A DNA stretch of 64,000 nt. Source: Pseudobacteriovorax sp. GTDB lineage: Bacteria > Bdellovibrionota_B > Oligoflexia > Oligoflexales > Oligoflexaceae. Below, one piece after another: positions 47,259 to 58,050 of this stretch. A program made the translations under genes and the position numbers. Position 1 is the first letter of the stretch, and every line of letters starts with the position of its first letter. The stretch spans positions 29,668 to 93,667 of the forward strand of contig JABSRP010000034.1 of assembly GCA_013215145.1 (NCBI GenBank). The letters are read 5' to 3'. The notes beneath the pieces are model-generated. The model was not told where the DNA came from. It did not search any database and saw only the letters and a list, made by a program, of their open reading frames with translations.

Positions 47259-47673
47259 ATTTCCCCCTCTGGTACATTCTCCGTTTCCTTATCTTGGTTA
47301 AACAGTAGGCCTATTTCATTTTTTAAACAAGCGATTATTGGCCGGTCGACCAATTTAAAATACGATTAAAACCTACATTTATGTATCCTGAGACATAATC
47401 TTGACTTATTTGGTATAACTATCGCAATCTTACATCTATTCAGTGAAGTCCCCAGAAATGCTCATGAAAAAAATTCGTGAACTAAGATCTGCGTCATTTT
47501 ATGGGTAGTTTTCCGTCTTAATTGGATTAGGAGAGGCACTAAGAGATAAAAATTTTCTGTAAAAGGTAGGAGACTAGGATGCGATGGTCGGTGTCTTATG
47601 CGTCATGATTTAGGCTCATGACGTCGGGGCCGGACCCCGTCGCTCAATGAGCCCATAACATACATGATTAAGC
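47259..47673. other. 415-bp intergenic region with a nested hairpin
   Basis: No convincing gene; a 16-codon ORF at 47459 and a 9-codon one near 47579 are too short to call. Contains the nested GC-rich hairpin at 47613-47653 and should hold the promoter of the trypsin gene. Confidence 0.4.
47613..47653. other. Nested GC-rich hairpin downstream of the CxxCH lipoprotein gene
   Basis: Outer stem GGCTCAT/ATGAGCC (47613-47619 with 47647-47653), inner stem CGGGG/CCCCG (47625-47629 with 47635-47639). It lies 21 bp past the stop of the minus-strand gene at 47674 but has no U-run on either strand, so it may be a 3'-end stabiliser, attenuator or part of a small RNA. Confidence 0.45.
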
Positions 47674-49335
47674 CTACAAGCACCGATAGGCTGACGATTC
47701 AAAAGCAGGTTCCGATGCCTCTCCAAAATCAGAGCGCCTTTTTTGCGCAGCAAAGCTCACGATATCTATCGTCATTTTTGGAAGGCTTGCGGCATCACAG
47801 CCAGGCAACGAGTCAAGGTCGATCCCATTTTTTGCATTGATAGAATTCACCACCATAATAGAGTCATACAAGGTTCGTAACGAGATACTAGCCTGATTCT
47901 CAAAGTGTCCGAAGTTATGAAGGTTGGTGGGATCGCTAAAGCTGCTATCAATGGTAGCCTTAAGATAACGAGGGTCAATATAAGCGACGGGTCCTTGCGG
48001 CGCAAAAAAGCTATCGTTTTCCGTCAGCGCTTTAAGCTCTTGCATGCGGCCCTGATCGGCAAGTTGAGCCATTATATTGGTAGCGACATGGCAAGACTGA
48101 CAATCAAGGTTAGCGGGAGAATTGAGTGTTGGATTGAGAACTCTACTAACAGAGCTCAGCTCCATAGCATCGTCAAAATCTTGAGGAAGACTCGGTACCT
48201 GCTCTTGAGTGTATTTGCGATTGATTCTTAACGTTCCCGCATCTTTGTGATCAGGAGATATGGCTTTGGTATCGCGGCCACCAATCATTTGAGTTAAAAA
48301 TCCATTTTTAGGCCAAGACTCCTCTCCAGGAGCGACAAAAGTATCGGGCATGACATTCAGTATGGGAGTGAGATTTAGCCGATTGGGATTTTGCTGATCG
48401 ATACGAGCCATCGCCATAATCCACTCGACACCACCATCAAACTCGTTGGTAGACAAGATCGCCACATGAGTAAGATACCTTGGCTGAGCATAATGCTTGA
48501 TCAGGCGTCGCAGCCAGTTTTCGTAATCCGTAGGAGTCTGAGACTTTAAACCAGGGTGCACGCCTAGCGGCAGCCCAGTAGTATCAGGACCCAAATGCTT
48601 CAACACTTTCAAATCAGAAAAAAGCTGTGATCCCATAGCTTCATCACCTTTTCGCGTATCACCATCTTGATAAAAGTTAATGGGATCCTGAGAAAATGAA
48701 TAGATCAAATGCAAGGCGTTATCCGAGTCATCCACTTGGGCCACAAGCCTCATCTGGGGTAAACACGATAGCTCTTTTGTCTCCAAAACATCCACTCCAG
48801 GAGCTGATACCGTTAACGTCGGCATTCGCGTCTTTCCGTGACCTGAGTCTGGACCCGGAGCGCAATCGTCAAACCGCAAAGATCGGATGGTCAAATCATC
48901 TAAACTAGTCTCAAACCAATTATCCGAAAGCGTGTCTGTAAACATTAGGGCGGATTCTAGCCCACCACGATAGGGGTTGTTTTGGTCCTCTGACACACTC
49001 AGAAATCGAGAAACCTTACGAAATAAAGCGCCCGAAACAGAAGACTCACCCTCTTTGGGAATGATTTGAGAGACAGGCATGTAACGATTAATCTTCTCCT
49101 GAAAGGGCATCTCTGAAAATGCGCTCCACAAAAGAGACACATCATTGACATTAAAGGGGCGCTTCATCAGAGAATCATCTGCTAAAAGGTTTACTACTTC
49201 AGGGGTTTGGTTCCTAAAGAAGGGTGATAAACCCTCCTCAGTGTCTTCAGCCTTAAGGCGACTTTCCGATTTTGGCTTAGCAGTGCAGCCAACGGCCAGA
49301 CTTAAGATGAGTGTCGATAACATAGGTAGCTTCAT
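47674..49335 (-). CDS. Lipoprotein with single CxxCH heme-binding motif
   Basis: 553 residues. Signal with lipobox AVGC near residue 16. A long soluble region without recognised domains is followed near residue 408 by LDCQSCHVA, a c-type heme attachment motif. One such motif in a large protein suggests an electron-transfer or peroxidase-like role, but no second ligand or family could be assigned. Monocistronic. Confidence 0.65.
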   Translation of the reverse strand: MKLPMLSTLILSLAVGCTAKPKSESRLKAEDTEEGLSPFFRNQTPEVVNLLADDSLMKRPFNVNDVSLLWSAFSEMPFQEKINRYMPVSQIIPKEGESSVSGALFRKVSRFLSVSEDQNNPYRGGLESALMFTDTLSDNWFETSLDDLTIRSLRFDDCAPGPDSGHGKTRMPTLTVSAPGVDVLETKELSCLPQMRLVAQVDDSDNALHLIYSFSQDPINFYQDGDTRKGDEAMGSQLFSDLKVLKHLGPDTTGLPLGVHPGLKSQTPTDYENWLRRLIKHYAQPRYLTHVAILSTNEFDGGVEWIMAMARIDQQNPNRLNLTPILNVMPDTFVAPGEESWPKNGFLTQMIGGRDTKAISPDHKDAGTLRINRKYTQEQVPSLPQDFDDAMELSSVSRVLNPTLNSPANLDCQSCHVATNIMAQLADQGRMQELKALTENDSFFAPQGPVAYIDPRYLKATIDSSFSDPTNLHNFGHFENQASISLRTLYDSIMVVNSINAKNGIDLDSLPGCDAASLPKMTIDIVSFAAQKRRSDFGEASEPAFESSAYRCL

Positions 49336-49619
49336 GATATTTCTCTAATTATATAAATAAAACATACGGTCCTTAGCCCGCTGCCAATATTACTACAAAA
49401 AAACTAATGCGCAATAAAGTCTTAGCTATCGTGGTTATTCAGTTTATGTATAACCAATGATTCACTTATCTTTTCAGCGAGTTAGAGGGTCTTAGCGATC
49501 AGTAGAGGTTTCGACCCACTGGAGAGACCGAGGGGGGATAGACCTAGGCAGTTTGCACCATACTTAACGACCACGCCTGTATGGTAAACTAAGGGCCTAA
49601 CCGTCAGGGAGAGCAACTA

Positions 49620-50150
49620 GTGAAATCTATCATCCTTTTAATACTGATATCAGCAGTCTCAGGCTGTGCTTCGTTGATGTACAGCACAAAAAACATAAAA
49701 ACCAACGAAAAGGCTTTGGTGGCAGAAGGCCAAACCGTATCGCTAAGTAAAATTAAGTTCAAATCCGCTGCCTCCGCTAACCTCCCTCCTCTAGATAAGG
49801 GAGCATTCACAGAGATGTTTCGGAAAGCCTTCAAGGAGGAACTAGCATCCGAGGGCATCAAACTGGCAAAAGGATCTAAGAACAAAGTCCAAGTGACCAT
49901 CACTAGGCTGGACCGTGGCTGTGGCGTCTGCCGCGGATTTTTTCCCGTATTTGGCTTGGGCCATAGCTATCTAGATGCAAAGGTAAAATTCAAAACTCCC
50001 GCGGGTAGCAAGATTTTTGCCCTTGAGAAGACTGGCCAAACCTCAGGAATTGGGGCCATGGATGACCAAACACCGGACAACATTGAATACCTCGCCATAA
50101 AAATGGCAGGAGAAATCACTGGTAAACAGATTGAAGAAGAGAACGAGTAG
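49620..50150 (+). CDS. DUF4410-like lipoprotein
   Basis: 176 residues from a GTG start at 49620 with AGGGAGAG about 6 nt upstream. Lipobox VSGC at residues 13-16. The rest has the mixed alpha/beta pattern of small DUF4410-type outer-membrane-associated lipoproteins (family call tentative). The stop is 2 bp before the cNMP-fold gene, so the two are co-translated. Confidence 0.6.
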   Translation: MKSIILLILISAVSGCASLMYSTKNIKTNEKALVAEGQTVSLSKIKFKSAASANLPPLDKGAFTEMFRKAFKEELASEGIKLAKGSKNKVQVTITRLDRGCGVCRGFFPVFGLGHSYLDAKVKFKTPAGSKIFALEKTGQTSGIGAMDDQTPDNIEYLAIKMAGEITGKQIEEENE

Positions 50151-50152
50151 CC

Positions 50153-50989
50153 ATGTCTAATACAGCAACAAAAATAACGGCTATGTCTGCGATTGACAGC
50201 GTGCCATTGTTCAAAGATTTCAGCGACACCTCAAAATCCCGGCTGAACGAAATTGTGGTATCGCAAACAGCTGCCAAAGGCGAGCATCTGCTAGAACAAA
50301 ACGAGACCGTACCAGGACTATTCGTGCTGACCGACGGCGAGGTCCTAGTAGAAATCGGAGATAGAGTTTTAGCGCGCATTAGATCCGGAGGAATTTTCGG
50401 TGAGATGTCGTTTCTAGGAATGAGTGACAAAGCATCAGCTACCATAAAGGTGGAAAGCAATACGGCTAGCTATTTGTTCTGCTCGAGGAAAGATCTAGTC
50501 TATGAAATCGAACATAACGATCGTTTGAGTCGTGACTTCTTCAAGTCTGTCTCCATCTTAATGTCAGACCGACTGCGCACAACCAACAATAAAATGAACA
50601 CTGAGCTAAAAAATGGATTTTCGAAAATTGCTGATCTTTTGATAGAGCTCGATGAAAACTCAAAAATCGATCAAACGCGAGACTCATTAGACGAGACCGG
50701 TTTGCATATTGTCAACAAACTCCTTGAGACCATCCCCATAGTGGAAGAGCTCGAAACCAGGCACCCCAATGATAAAGAGCAGTTCAAGCTAGTATTGGAC
50801 AATCTTAAAGAGATTATGATAGAAGACTCGCAGTCATTTGATCGTATTTGTCAAAAAATCGATCAACTTCGGCAGTACTTCGACAACCTAAAAACCATCA
50901 TAACTGGCTCAGGTATGTTCAATATCACTGGTGACAGGAACCTCTTCAATAAGGATCAGACCCAGCAGGGAACCATAGAATTTCTTTAA
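50153..50989 (+). CDS. Cyclic-nucleotide-binding-fold protein without DNA-binding domain
   Basis: 278 residues. A CAP-type cNMP-binding domain spans about residues 15-140 (VPLFKDFS, LFVLTDGEVLVEIGD, GGIFGEMSFLGMSDKASATI). In the phosphate-binding cassette the Glu of FGE is kept but the Arg (CAP Arg82) is Ala by ungapped alignment, so cAMP/cGMP binding is doubtful. The C-terminal half is helical, with no HTH. Coupled to the lipoprotein gene upstream. A convergent 7TMR-DISM kinase lies 30 bp away, and a cyclase gene further on. Confidence 0.75.
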   Translation: MSNTATKITAMSAIDSVPLFKDFSDTSKSRLNEIVVSQTAAKGEHLLEQNETVPGLFVLTDGEVLVEIGDRVLARIRSGGIFGEMSFLGMSDKASATIKVESNTASYLFCSRKDLVYEIEHNDRLSRDFFKSVSILMSDRLRTTNNKMNTELKNGFSKIADLLIELDENSKIDQTRDSLDETGLHIVNKLLETIPIVEELETRHPNDKEQFKLVLDNLKEIMIEDSQSFDRICQKIDQLRQYFDNLKTIITGSGMFNITGDRNLFNKDQTQQGTIEFL

Positions 50990-51019
50990 TATAAGACGGT
51001 CACCCTACCTGGATCCACG

Positions 51020-53955
51020 CTACAAATCAAAAAATGACGAGGGAACCTCGATTTCGAAAAGACACTTTACATAGATGCTTTCTGCAGCATGGCTACTCTC
51101 GGTCTTATAGGCTAACGATGTGTTTGCATAGGAATCCCTAATTTCAGTAGGTACGGGAATGGCTCTGATGGTCGCCCCTTCTTCTGCCAGCATAGCTCTT
51201 ACAGCATCCATACCAACACCTCTACCCGAAATCTCCGAAAGCTGATCTTTTGTCGAAAGGCCGGCAGCAAACATAACATCTAGGATTTGATCAACAGAGT
51301 ATGTTCTATCAGAATCGATTAAACCCGCAGTCACTGCTTTTTGATGAAGTTTTTCCAACCAAACCCCGCGCCCATCGTCATAAAACAGAATCACCCAACG
51401 ATCAAACTCGGACGGATGAGCTTCGATTTCCAAATGGATTTTGCCGTGAGCCAGTTTAGAGTTTTCTAAGCGCTCCTCGGCCGTCTCTAGACTATGATCA
51501 ATAGCATTACGGATAAGATGAACGAAGGTAGACTTAAGTACTTTGGCTTTTTGTTTATTGAGAAACATATTCTTGTCGTCGAAATGAAACTCAGGGGACT
51601 CCTTACCAAGATCAGAGGCCAGTTTGCGACTCGCCAGAATATCATCCTGTAGCAAGTCGGACAGGGTCATAGAGTATGTACGACGCATTTCTGAAAGGAT
51701 GCGTTCTAATTTGAACTTCCAGTCAGTAACATCAGCATTACGAACCAGACTCAATCCCTGATTGCACCATTTATCGAGAGTGTCAGAGTCTAATGTCACT
51801 TGATTCACCGATTGATCACGCCCAAGTTTTTCGCGAGCTATCCTTTGAAACTCCTTCACTTCATCATCAAGCCTTTGGTTTGCTTTTGTCAAACTCTCGT
51901 GGTCGTATGGTGTTTTTTCCGTTCTGGTGTCTTGAAAGACCTGCTCCACCTCATGGGTTAGAGAGGAGATGACCGTCAAACCGTAATTGCGAGCCAAACC
52001 CTTAATGGTGTGTAGGTTGCGAAACATTTGATTGATAGCGTCCATATTCCCCTTCTGCGATTTACTGAGAATCGTCGTATTCTCTTCCAAGAACTCATCC
52101 GTCGCCGACATAAACATTATGTAGTCCTGGGGGTCTATGGCAGCAATTTCAATAAGCTTGCGGGTCTCTTCGCTTTGCTTAGTGGATTCTAACTGGAGCT
52201 GACGTATATGGGTGACATCACGCAAGGCGATAAGCATCTTTTCGATCTGTTCATCATCGTCCACCACGCAATTCCAATCGATTTCAATGATGGTTTGGCC
52301 GTTGCCACCATCAACAATCATCTCTACGGGAAGGTTATGCTCGTTAGCCTCAAAACTTAGCTCCCCCTCATCCAAAGAAATAGATAAAATGGAACGTATA
52401 TTAGAGACTTCTTCTAAACTCAGATTTGACTTGGAAAAGATATGCTCGATAGGCTCTTTGTGGGCAATGTCATCTTTACCCAAAAGCTCGCTTAGAAAAG
52501 CAGAGTACTCCTCACCAATTTCTAGCGTGTTTTCTTTGACTTGACTGATGGTAAAAATTCCCTGGTGAATATGTTTTAATATTGATCGGATGTCACGAGT
52601 TTTTTGGTCTACAAGTCCCTCTAGATTTTCGTTGAGGCGTTTAACTTCTAGCGACTCCGCCTTTAGATCTTTATTGAGGTTTTCTATGCGATGTCTTGCA
52701 GCTCGTTCTCCTAAACGCACCTTATCAGCTAGTGCTAGGGAAATCAGGGCTGTTTCGATGACGGACCCTACCAAAACGCCCAAAGGGTGTAGAAGTTTAG
52801 AGGAATGCTACCTGAAAGAGCTAGCATACGGATAACATTTCCGAGTATGACAATAGTCCAGGCAAGGGTAAAAAAGTAAGCAGGACGAAACTTTTTGAAA
52901 CACAAAAACAAGCCCAAACCAAGTTTGGTAAGGCTGCTCAGGATGACAATAACGATACTGACCTTAGCAGCAACATCGTAACTGAAAGGAATGAATAAGA
53001 AACACCCAAATAGGGCGAAGATCTGCGCAAAGATAATTCTTCCGAACCACTTATTTTGTTTATCCAAGGATAAAAAATACTGCGTGAAAAATAGTGCAAA
53101 AATTGAAGTAAAATTGCCTCCGATAAGATACAGTTCGTTTGTTAGAAATAGGTTGTCTGGAGACAGATGGCGGAACAGTCCACTAAAAGAAAGCACCTGC
53201 GAAATCATTCCAAGAACAAAACCACAGTAGAGCAGGTAAGTAATTTTACCTAGCTGCACCCAAATAAAAAAGTTGTAGGCTGCCATGATTGCAAGACAGC
53301 CTAAGAGTACAGTGATGAATACGTATTCAAATAGCTGTTTTTTCTGGTAATCCTGAATCTTATGGAGCCAGAAATCCACCACCATACTGCCTTTCGAATC
53401 CAAGCGCATCACTACGATAGATTCTCCAGACGGAACGCTTAATCGTACCGAGGGAAGTCGATCAATCTCATTTTTATTGCTGTATTTGACACGATCTCCT
53501 CTTAGCTGATTCGTCAATACAGTTCCATCTCGGGAAAAATGCCAAAATTCGACACGATCGGTATTGGCATAATTTTGCGAAAGAACGATTTCCTTATTGG
53601 ACTTGGCATCGTGACCAAGTGAAAAAACAATCCAGTAAGTAGATCTTGTGAAACCAAAGCCATTTTTACCTTCGGGGACTTGGGCCAAAGCCCCTTCTTG
53701 ATACATACCGAGAATACTTCCGGCAGATTCGCGACCTTCGGGGTCTTCTAAATACCTTAGACTCTCATTTATTTTTAGGCTTTCCAATCCTTCGATTAAT
53801 ACTGATTGGGGAAATTCTTGATCCGAAGCTATAGCTCTGGTAGGTGCCAAAACAGATACATATGAGCTAATGACTAATCCTAACCATAGGGCAACGAGTA
53901 GCGAATTTCTACCGATTTTGCGTTTCACAGCGAAGTTTCCTATTTTCATATTCAT
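51020..53955 (-). pseudogene. 7TMR-DISM/PAS/Hpt/HATPase sensor kinase split by a frameshift
   Basis: Upstream frame: signal peptide, 7TMR-DISMED2-like domain and seven TM helices, ending TLWAFW-stop. Downstream frame: SVIETALISLALAD, coiled coil, PAS-like domain, Hpt with LHTIKGLARNYGL, HATPase with HLIRNAIDHSLE, FYDDGRGV and SGRGVGMDA. The intact paralogue at 32540-35389 reads through the same point as NWATLVGAVIETA. Adding one T to the T4 tract (A4 at 52773-52776 on the plus strand) gives LWAFLVGSVIETA and joins the frames perfectly. The start was set to 53955 (MNMKIGNF, just before the signal peptide); a frame extension to 54060 begins with GTG. Either a recent one-base deletion or a homopolymer read error. 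Confidence 0.85.
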
Positions 53956-54320
53956 TAACCAATAGCTTCGGGTCAATTTAGTTTGAAACAGTGGGCTTGA
54001 AAGGAAATCGGTTAATATTTCTATTTTTTTAGGGTTTTGACGAGAAAAAGATAAACCCACAGAATTTATTCATCAAATATTTCGATCAAGCTTTAACTGG
54101 TAAGTCTTCATGAGTTGTGTAGACTATTCAGCCCTCACGAGATCCATTTTTGCTAGGTAATTAAAGACTTCTTAATCCTGAATTTGGTATTTTCCATAAT
54201 ACCATCAATTTCTTTCTCGACTGGAGCAAGATAGGTGGACGCAGTACCTTTTTGTCATTATTCTAAAAATCCTCCTTACCCCATCGCTAATCTATCCGAT
54301 AGGCCCTAAGGAGGCGACTA
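53956..54320. other. Divergent intergenic region between kinase and cyclase genes
   Basis: AT-rich, about 365 bp. The two broken signalling genes are transcribed away from each other from here. No confident promoter box was identified. Confidence 0.4.
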
Positions 54321-56228
54321 TTGAAATTCCTTTGCATATTTATACTCTTTTTTTTAGCAAGCATATTTGCCAAAAAGGGTATCGCTAATTCTGATATCGA
54401 GCTTGCTGAGCATGTCATGGAATTCGATCGGATTCCTAACGGATTTTTCGGACAGAAGACCTATTGGAGAATAGGCGCATTAACCCCAAAGCAAGCAACA
54501 GCCAGCGAGATGCAATCCGAATATCTCTCTGGCCATCAACCCCTGCTATCATTTGGCGAGAACAAACAAGATATTTGGTTTCGGTTTACCATTAGGAATG
54601 CCACCGCAAGTGATAAGGCTGCTTACCTCCAAAGTCCAGTGATTTACCCTCGGAATAGCTTTATACGATTCTTCCGGTCACCTACTTCACGACTGGGACA
54701 ATCTCGGTAAAGGAGCCTCTAGACACTATAAAATCCCCATAAAAAAAGGAGAGTCGCGAACGTTTTACGTTCGTCAAAGAGCATCTCCCTTACCCATGAA
54801 CTTTGATCTTCTTTTGTTTAAGTCCCTAGAAAACTCAATCCATTATGCCTACAAAGTTAGGGATAGGTATTTCTTTCTAAACTACACTCTAGCTACCTGT
54901 TCTTTGCTCTGTCTGATTCTATATTTCATTTTTCGAAAGAAAATGTACCTTTGTTATATTTTTTACTCGGCCACTACAATACTGTATTTTTCGTGGGAAA
55001 GCAGCCAATTGGACCTCAGAAATAGCCTTACGGATTTTGTTGGAGGGAATTTTGTTGCCTTATTGACTTTTAGTACCTCGTTATTTGGTTATTCCTATTT
55101 CGTAACTATGAATAAACAGTTCAATAAAATCATTCTCTTGTCTAAGGTGGTTGCTGGAATACAGCTCATGAATCTTCTACAGTCGTTTATCTTTCACTCC
55201 ATAACAGTGGTTCAATTTATAGCCATCACTAATCTCTATATATTCCCTATAGGTGTCTATTTAGCTTTAAAAACAAGAATTATGTACAACTACCTCTTTG
55301 TAATAGGCTGGTTTGCATTTGGGGCTGGGTCCATTCTATTCGGCCTCGGCCATGCCGGAATTGTTTCGTTCTCAGTCATACCTTTTGGCAATCAGGTAAT
55401 CCTGTTCGCGACATCAATTGAAAATCTATTTATGCTCTTAGCGATAGGACATCGCGTCTATACAACAGAAAAAAATCGCTATCAAGCCCATTCTAGACTC
55501 AATCACAGCTATTCCCAACTAGCCAAGGTATTTTATCATCACCAAATTTCGCAGATTCAAGCAGGCGCTCAATTAGAATCCACCATGAAAACCAATCTAG
55601 GATCAGGGATAGTGATGTCATTCGATATAATAGGATCTTCTAAAATTCACCACAAAAACTTAAGAGAGTTTCTCGAATCCGCCATCCACGATTGCACCGC
55701 CATCCTAACAGAAAACTATTCTGATAAAGATATGGCAGCAAATAGATATAGAGTCAAGGAAATGGGGGATGGCTTCCTATGCTCCATTGGGTATCCACTG
55801 GCAAGTCCTCATAAAGGATCTGATGCCGACTTATCTTTAAAACTAGCCAGACGATTTATCAAAACCTAGAAGATAATGTTAAAAAATTTGCTTTAGAGCG
55901 ACAAGTTTTTTGCGGCATCGGTATCGCCAAGGGAGAATTGCACGGATACTACCCTAAAACAGGAACAAAAGAATATGATTTATTTGGACGAGGTTTAATC
56001 CTTGCGACGCGTTATGAATCCCTAAGAAAAAAGCTTTTTTCGAATTCCGATACTCACATTGTTATCCTTCAATCTGATGTTTATGCTGATCTTTCTATGG
56101 AAGAAAAGAAAGTATTTGAGACCTATGACTTTCCGAAAGACTTCGTGGTACGAGACGACGAGAGAGCTTCCTCACTTTATTATCAGCTAGTATCCTATAG
56201 GGCCCAAACTACTCGCGATGCTGCCTAG
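54321..56228 (+). pseudogene. 7TMR-DISM receptor with class III cyclase domain, two frameshifts
   Basis: Starts at TTG 54321, 7 nt after AAGGAGG. Frame 1 (to 54710) gives a signal peptide and DISMED2-like domain. The reading continues in frame 2 as LYDSSGHLLHDWDNLG, then seven TM helices and a cyclase domain (SFDIIGSSK, metal Asp; KEMGDGFLCS, metal Asp). It resumes in frame 1 as NLEDNVKKFALERQ to the end. Removing one T at 54660-54662 and adding one A at 55861-55864 restores one ORF of about 635 codons. The usual transition-state Asn is Ile (GRGLILATRYE), although the Arg is kept, so even a repaired protein may not be an active cyclase. Two compensating indels suggest decay or sequence error. 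Confidence 0.8.
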
Positions 56229-56263
56229 CGACAAAAGACTAAAAGCCGAGTCTTACACACTCG

Positions 56264-56935
56264 TTAAAGAGGGCCACCTTTCCGAATTGCTTCCTTAAAA
56301 GCGGGCCGCTCTTTCAGTCGACGATAGTATGCAGATATTTTCTCAAATCTATGTTTTGCATAATGCTCTGTCAAGGCATGTACCACATAACTCAGCTGAA
56401 TATCTGCCAAGGTAAAGTCCTCACCTGCTACCCAAGCAGACTGAGCAAGCCGAGAGTTAAGGTACTCGGAAAAGACCTCAAGAGCGGGGTCGATATAGCT
56501 TTTAAAAACTTGACCAGCAACCGCTTTTGTTATTGGTCTGACAAAAAAAGGAACCGGTGATTGTGTGGTTTTTTCAAACACGAGCTTCATAACTAGATAA
56601 GGCATAATGGAACCTTCAGCAGCATGCATCCAGTAATGGTAATGCTGCCAATCGTCAGAGTCATTTTTTGGCTGGAGCTTTTGCTCGCTATAGTTTTCTC
56701 TTAAGTACTCCAAAATCACAGCCGACTCAATAATGACGGTTCCTTCATCCTCTAGGATGGGAGCTTTGCCGATGGGGTGGATTTGTTTTAGTGATTCAGG
56801 CGCCAACATAGTCTTTGGATGCCTTTTATAGAGTTTTATCTCATAAGGGAGCTGTAATTCTTCAAGAGCCCAGATGACACGATGGGAGCGAGAGTTTTCC
56901 AAGTGATGGACAATGAGCACACAAGACTCCTTCAA
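56264..56935 (-). CDS. Glutathione S-transferase family protein
   Basis: 223 residues. N-terminal thioredoxin-fold domain (LVHHLENSRSHRVIWALEEL, IGKAPILED, ViESAVILEYL with the glutathione-contacting Glu-Ser) and an all-helical C-terminal domain (GEDFTLADIQLSY). Catalytic residue is probably the Ser of NSRSHR. Cytosolic detoxification or stress role. Monocistronic. Confidence 0.9.
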   Translation of the reverse strand: MKESCVLIVHHLENSRSHRVIWALEELQLPYEIKLYKRHPKTMLAPESLKQIHPIGKAPILEDEGTVIIESAVILEYLRENYSEQKLQPKNDSDDWQHYHYWMHAAEGSIMPYLVMKLVFEKTTQSPVPFFVRPITKAVAGQVFKSYIDPALEVFSEYLNSRLAQSAWVAGEDFTLADIQLSYVVHALTEHYAKHRFEKISAYYRRLKERPAFKEAIRKGGPL

Positions 56936-57088
56936 TATCTTTTAATAAAATGAATCTTTTTTGCAATGACTCTTGGAATATAACTTTACGATAGCAAGAG
57001 ACTCGAACAATTTCAATTGAAACTGGAGAAAAACTCGATAGGATTATCGCTATAAAGAATCCTCATTCCAAAATCTAGCGGAGTCCCT

Positions 57089-57670
57089 ATGCACTATCTT
57101 TATATTTTCAGTATGTTTATAGCGTTGTGCTCCCCCACAGTAAGAATTATGGCAGGTGCACCAGTCACTAGAGAGATCAGCATAAGAGAGGTTATCGGTA
57201 AAGCAGATGTCATCGCAAAAGTTAGATCCTTGGGAAAAAAAAGTAATGCCTGCGGTGACAGTGTCGATGCCTTTATGGTTGAAGACTCATTAAGAGGTTA
57301 CAAAAAAGGTGAATTGATCATGGTCGGTTCACATAATCTCTCGAAGCGAAAGTTTAACAAGAATAAATCTAAAACCAAAAGAACCATTAGGTATCCACAC
57401 CTAGTTCTGAACCCCAAACATAAGCCTCCTACTATTGGCGAAAGACTCCTGCTATTTGCTAACTACATGGAATCGGGATGCCATGAATATACAGCCCAAG
57501 GCTCTCTCACTGATCGTAGCATTATCAATAATTATAACCTTTCAAAAAACGAAGTATTGAATTTTAGCCGTGTCTTTCGCCGAAGGACCTGTGCCCCGCA
57601 CGGAGGGGAGGCTATGCAATATCACATTCGCGGCATTCACTACTTTCCTTACTTAGAGATCACTTGGTGA
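57089..57670 (+). CDS. Secreted protein of unknown function
   Basis: 193 residues. Signal peptide (about residues 1-23, cleaved after MAGA). The mature domain, basic and Cys-containing (NACGD, SGCHEY, RTCAPHGG), starts with ISIREVIGKADVIAKVRS, a segment resembling small OB-fold-like secreted domains of unknown role. It ends at TGA; the same frame stays open for 78 more codons (to 57904), described separately. Confidence 0.6.
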   Translation: MHYLYIFSMFIALCSPTVRIMAGAPVTREISIREVIGKADVIAKVRSLGKKSNACGDSVDAFMVEDSLRGYKKGELIMVGSHNLSKRKFNKNKSKTKRTIRYPHLVLNPKHKPPTIGERLLLFANYMESGCHEYTAQGSLTDRSIINNYNLSKNEVLNFSRVFRRRTCAPHGGEAMQYHIRGIHYFPYLEITW

Positions 57671-57679
57671 AAAAAAACG

Positions 57680-57904
57680 ATGATAATTGGAGGTTTTTCC
57701 AAATTAGATATTATGGAACCGCATTCCCATTTCCACGAAAGCGTTTACTGCAAATCCTATAAGCAATGTATGCCTCTTATAAAGCTGATTGCAGATGAAT
57801 CAAAAGATACATTGAAAACTACATTTCAGTTTTCAAAAAAGCCTTTTCTTCTTAACTCTTTGCCCATCTATTCCCAAGAACATTCTAAGAGTCTTTGCGA
57901 ATAG
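57680..57904 (+). CDS. Short ORF in the same frame after the previous stop; possible continuation
   Basis: 74 codons from ATG 57680, in frame with the preceding gene and separated only by TGA (57668-57670) and three codons. It has no good ribosome binding site and no recognised domain (Cys, His and Lys-rich). It may be a separate small gene, the detached 3' part of the upstream gene, or non-coding sequence. Low confidence. Confidence 0.25.
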   Translation: MIIGGFSKLDIMEPHSHFHESVYCKSYKQCMPLIKLIADESKDTLKTTFQFSKKPFLLNSLPIYSQEHSKSLCE

Positions 57905-58050
57905 CACAAACTCACGGAGCCCAATGAAACGATATAAATTCGTACCAAAAAACTCAAATCTGTGCTAATTTTATGTTTTAATTTCCATAGTTACCGAAAC
58001 CATTGATTCAACTTACGTCCAAACTGGTTTGAATTGTAGCGAGGTTTCAC

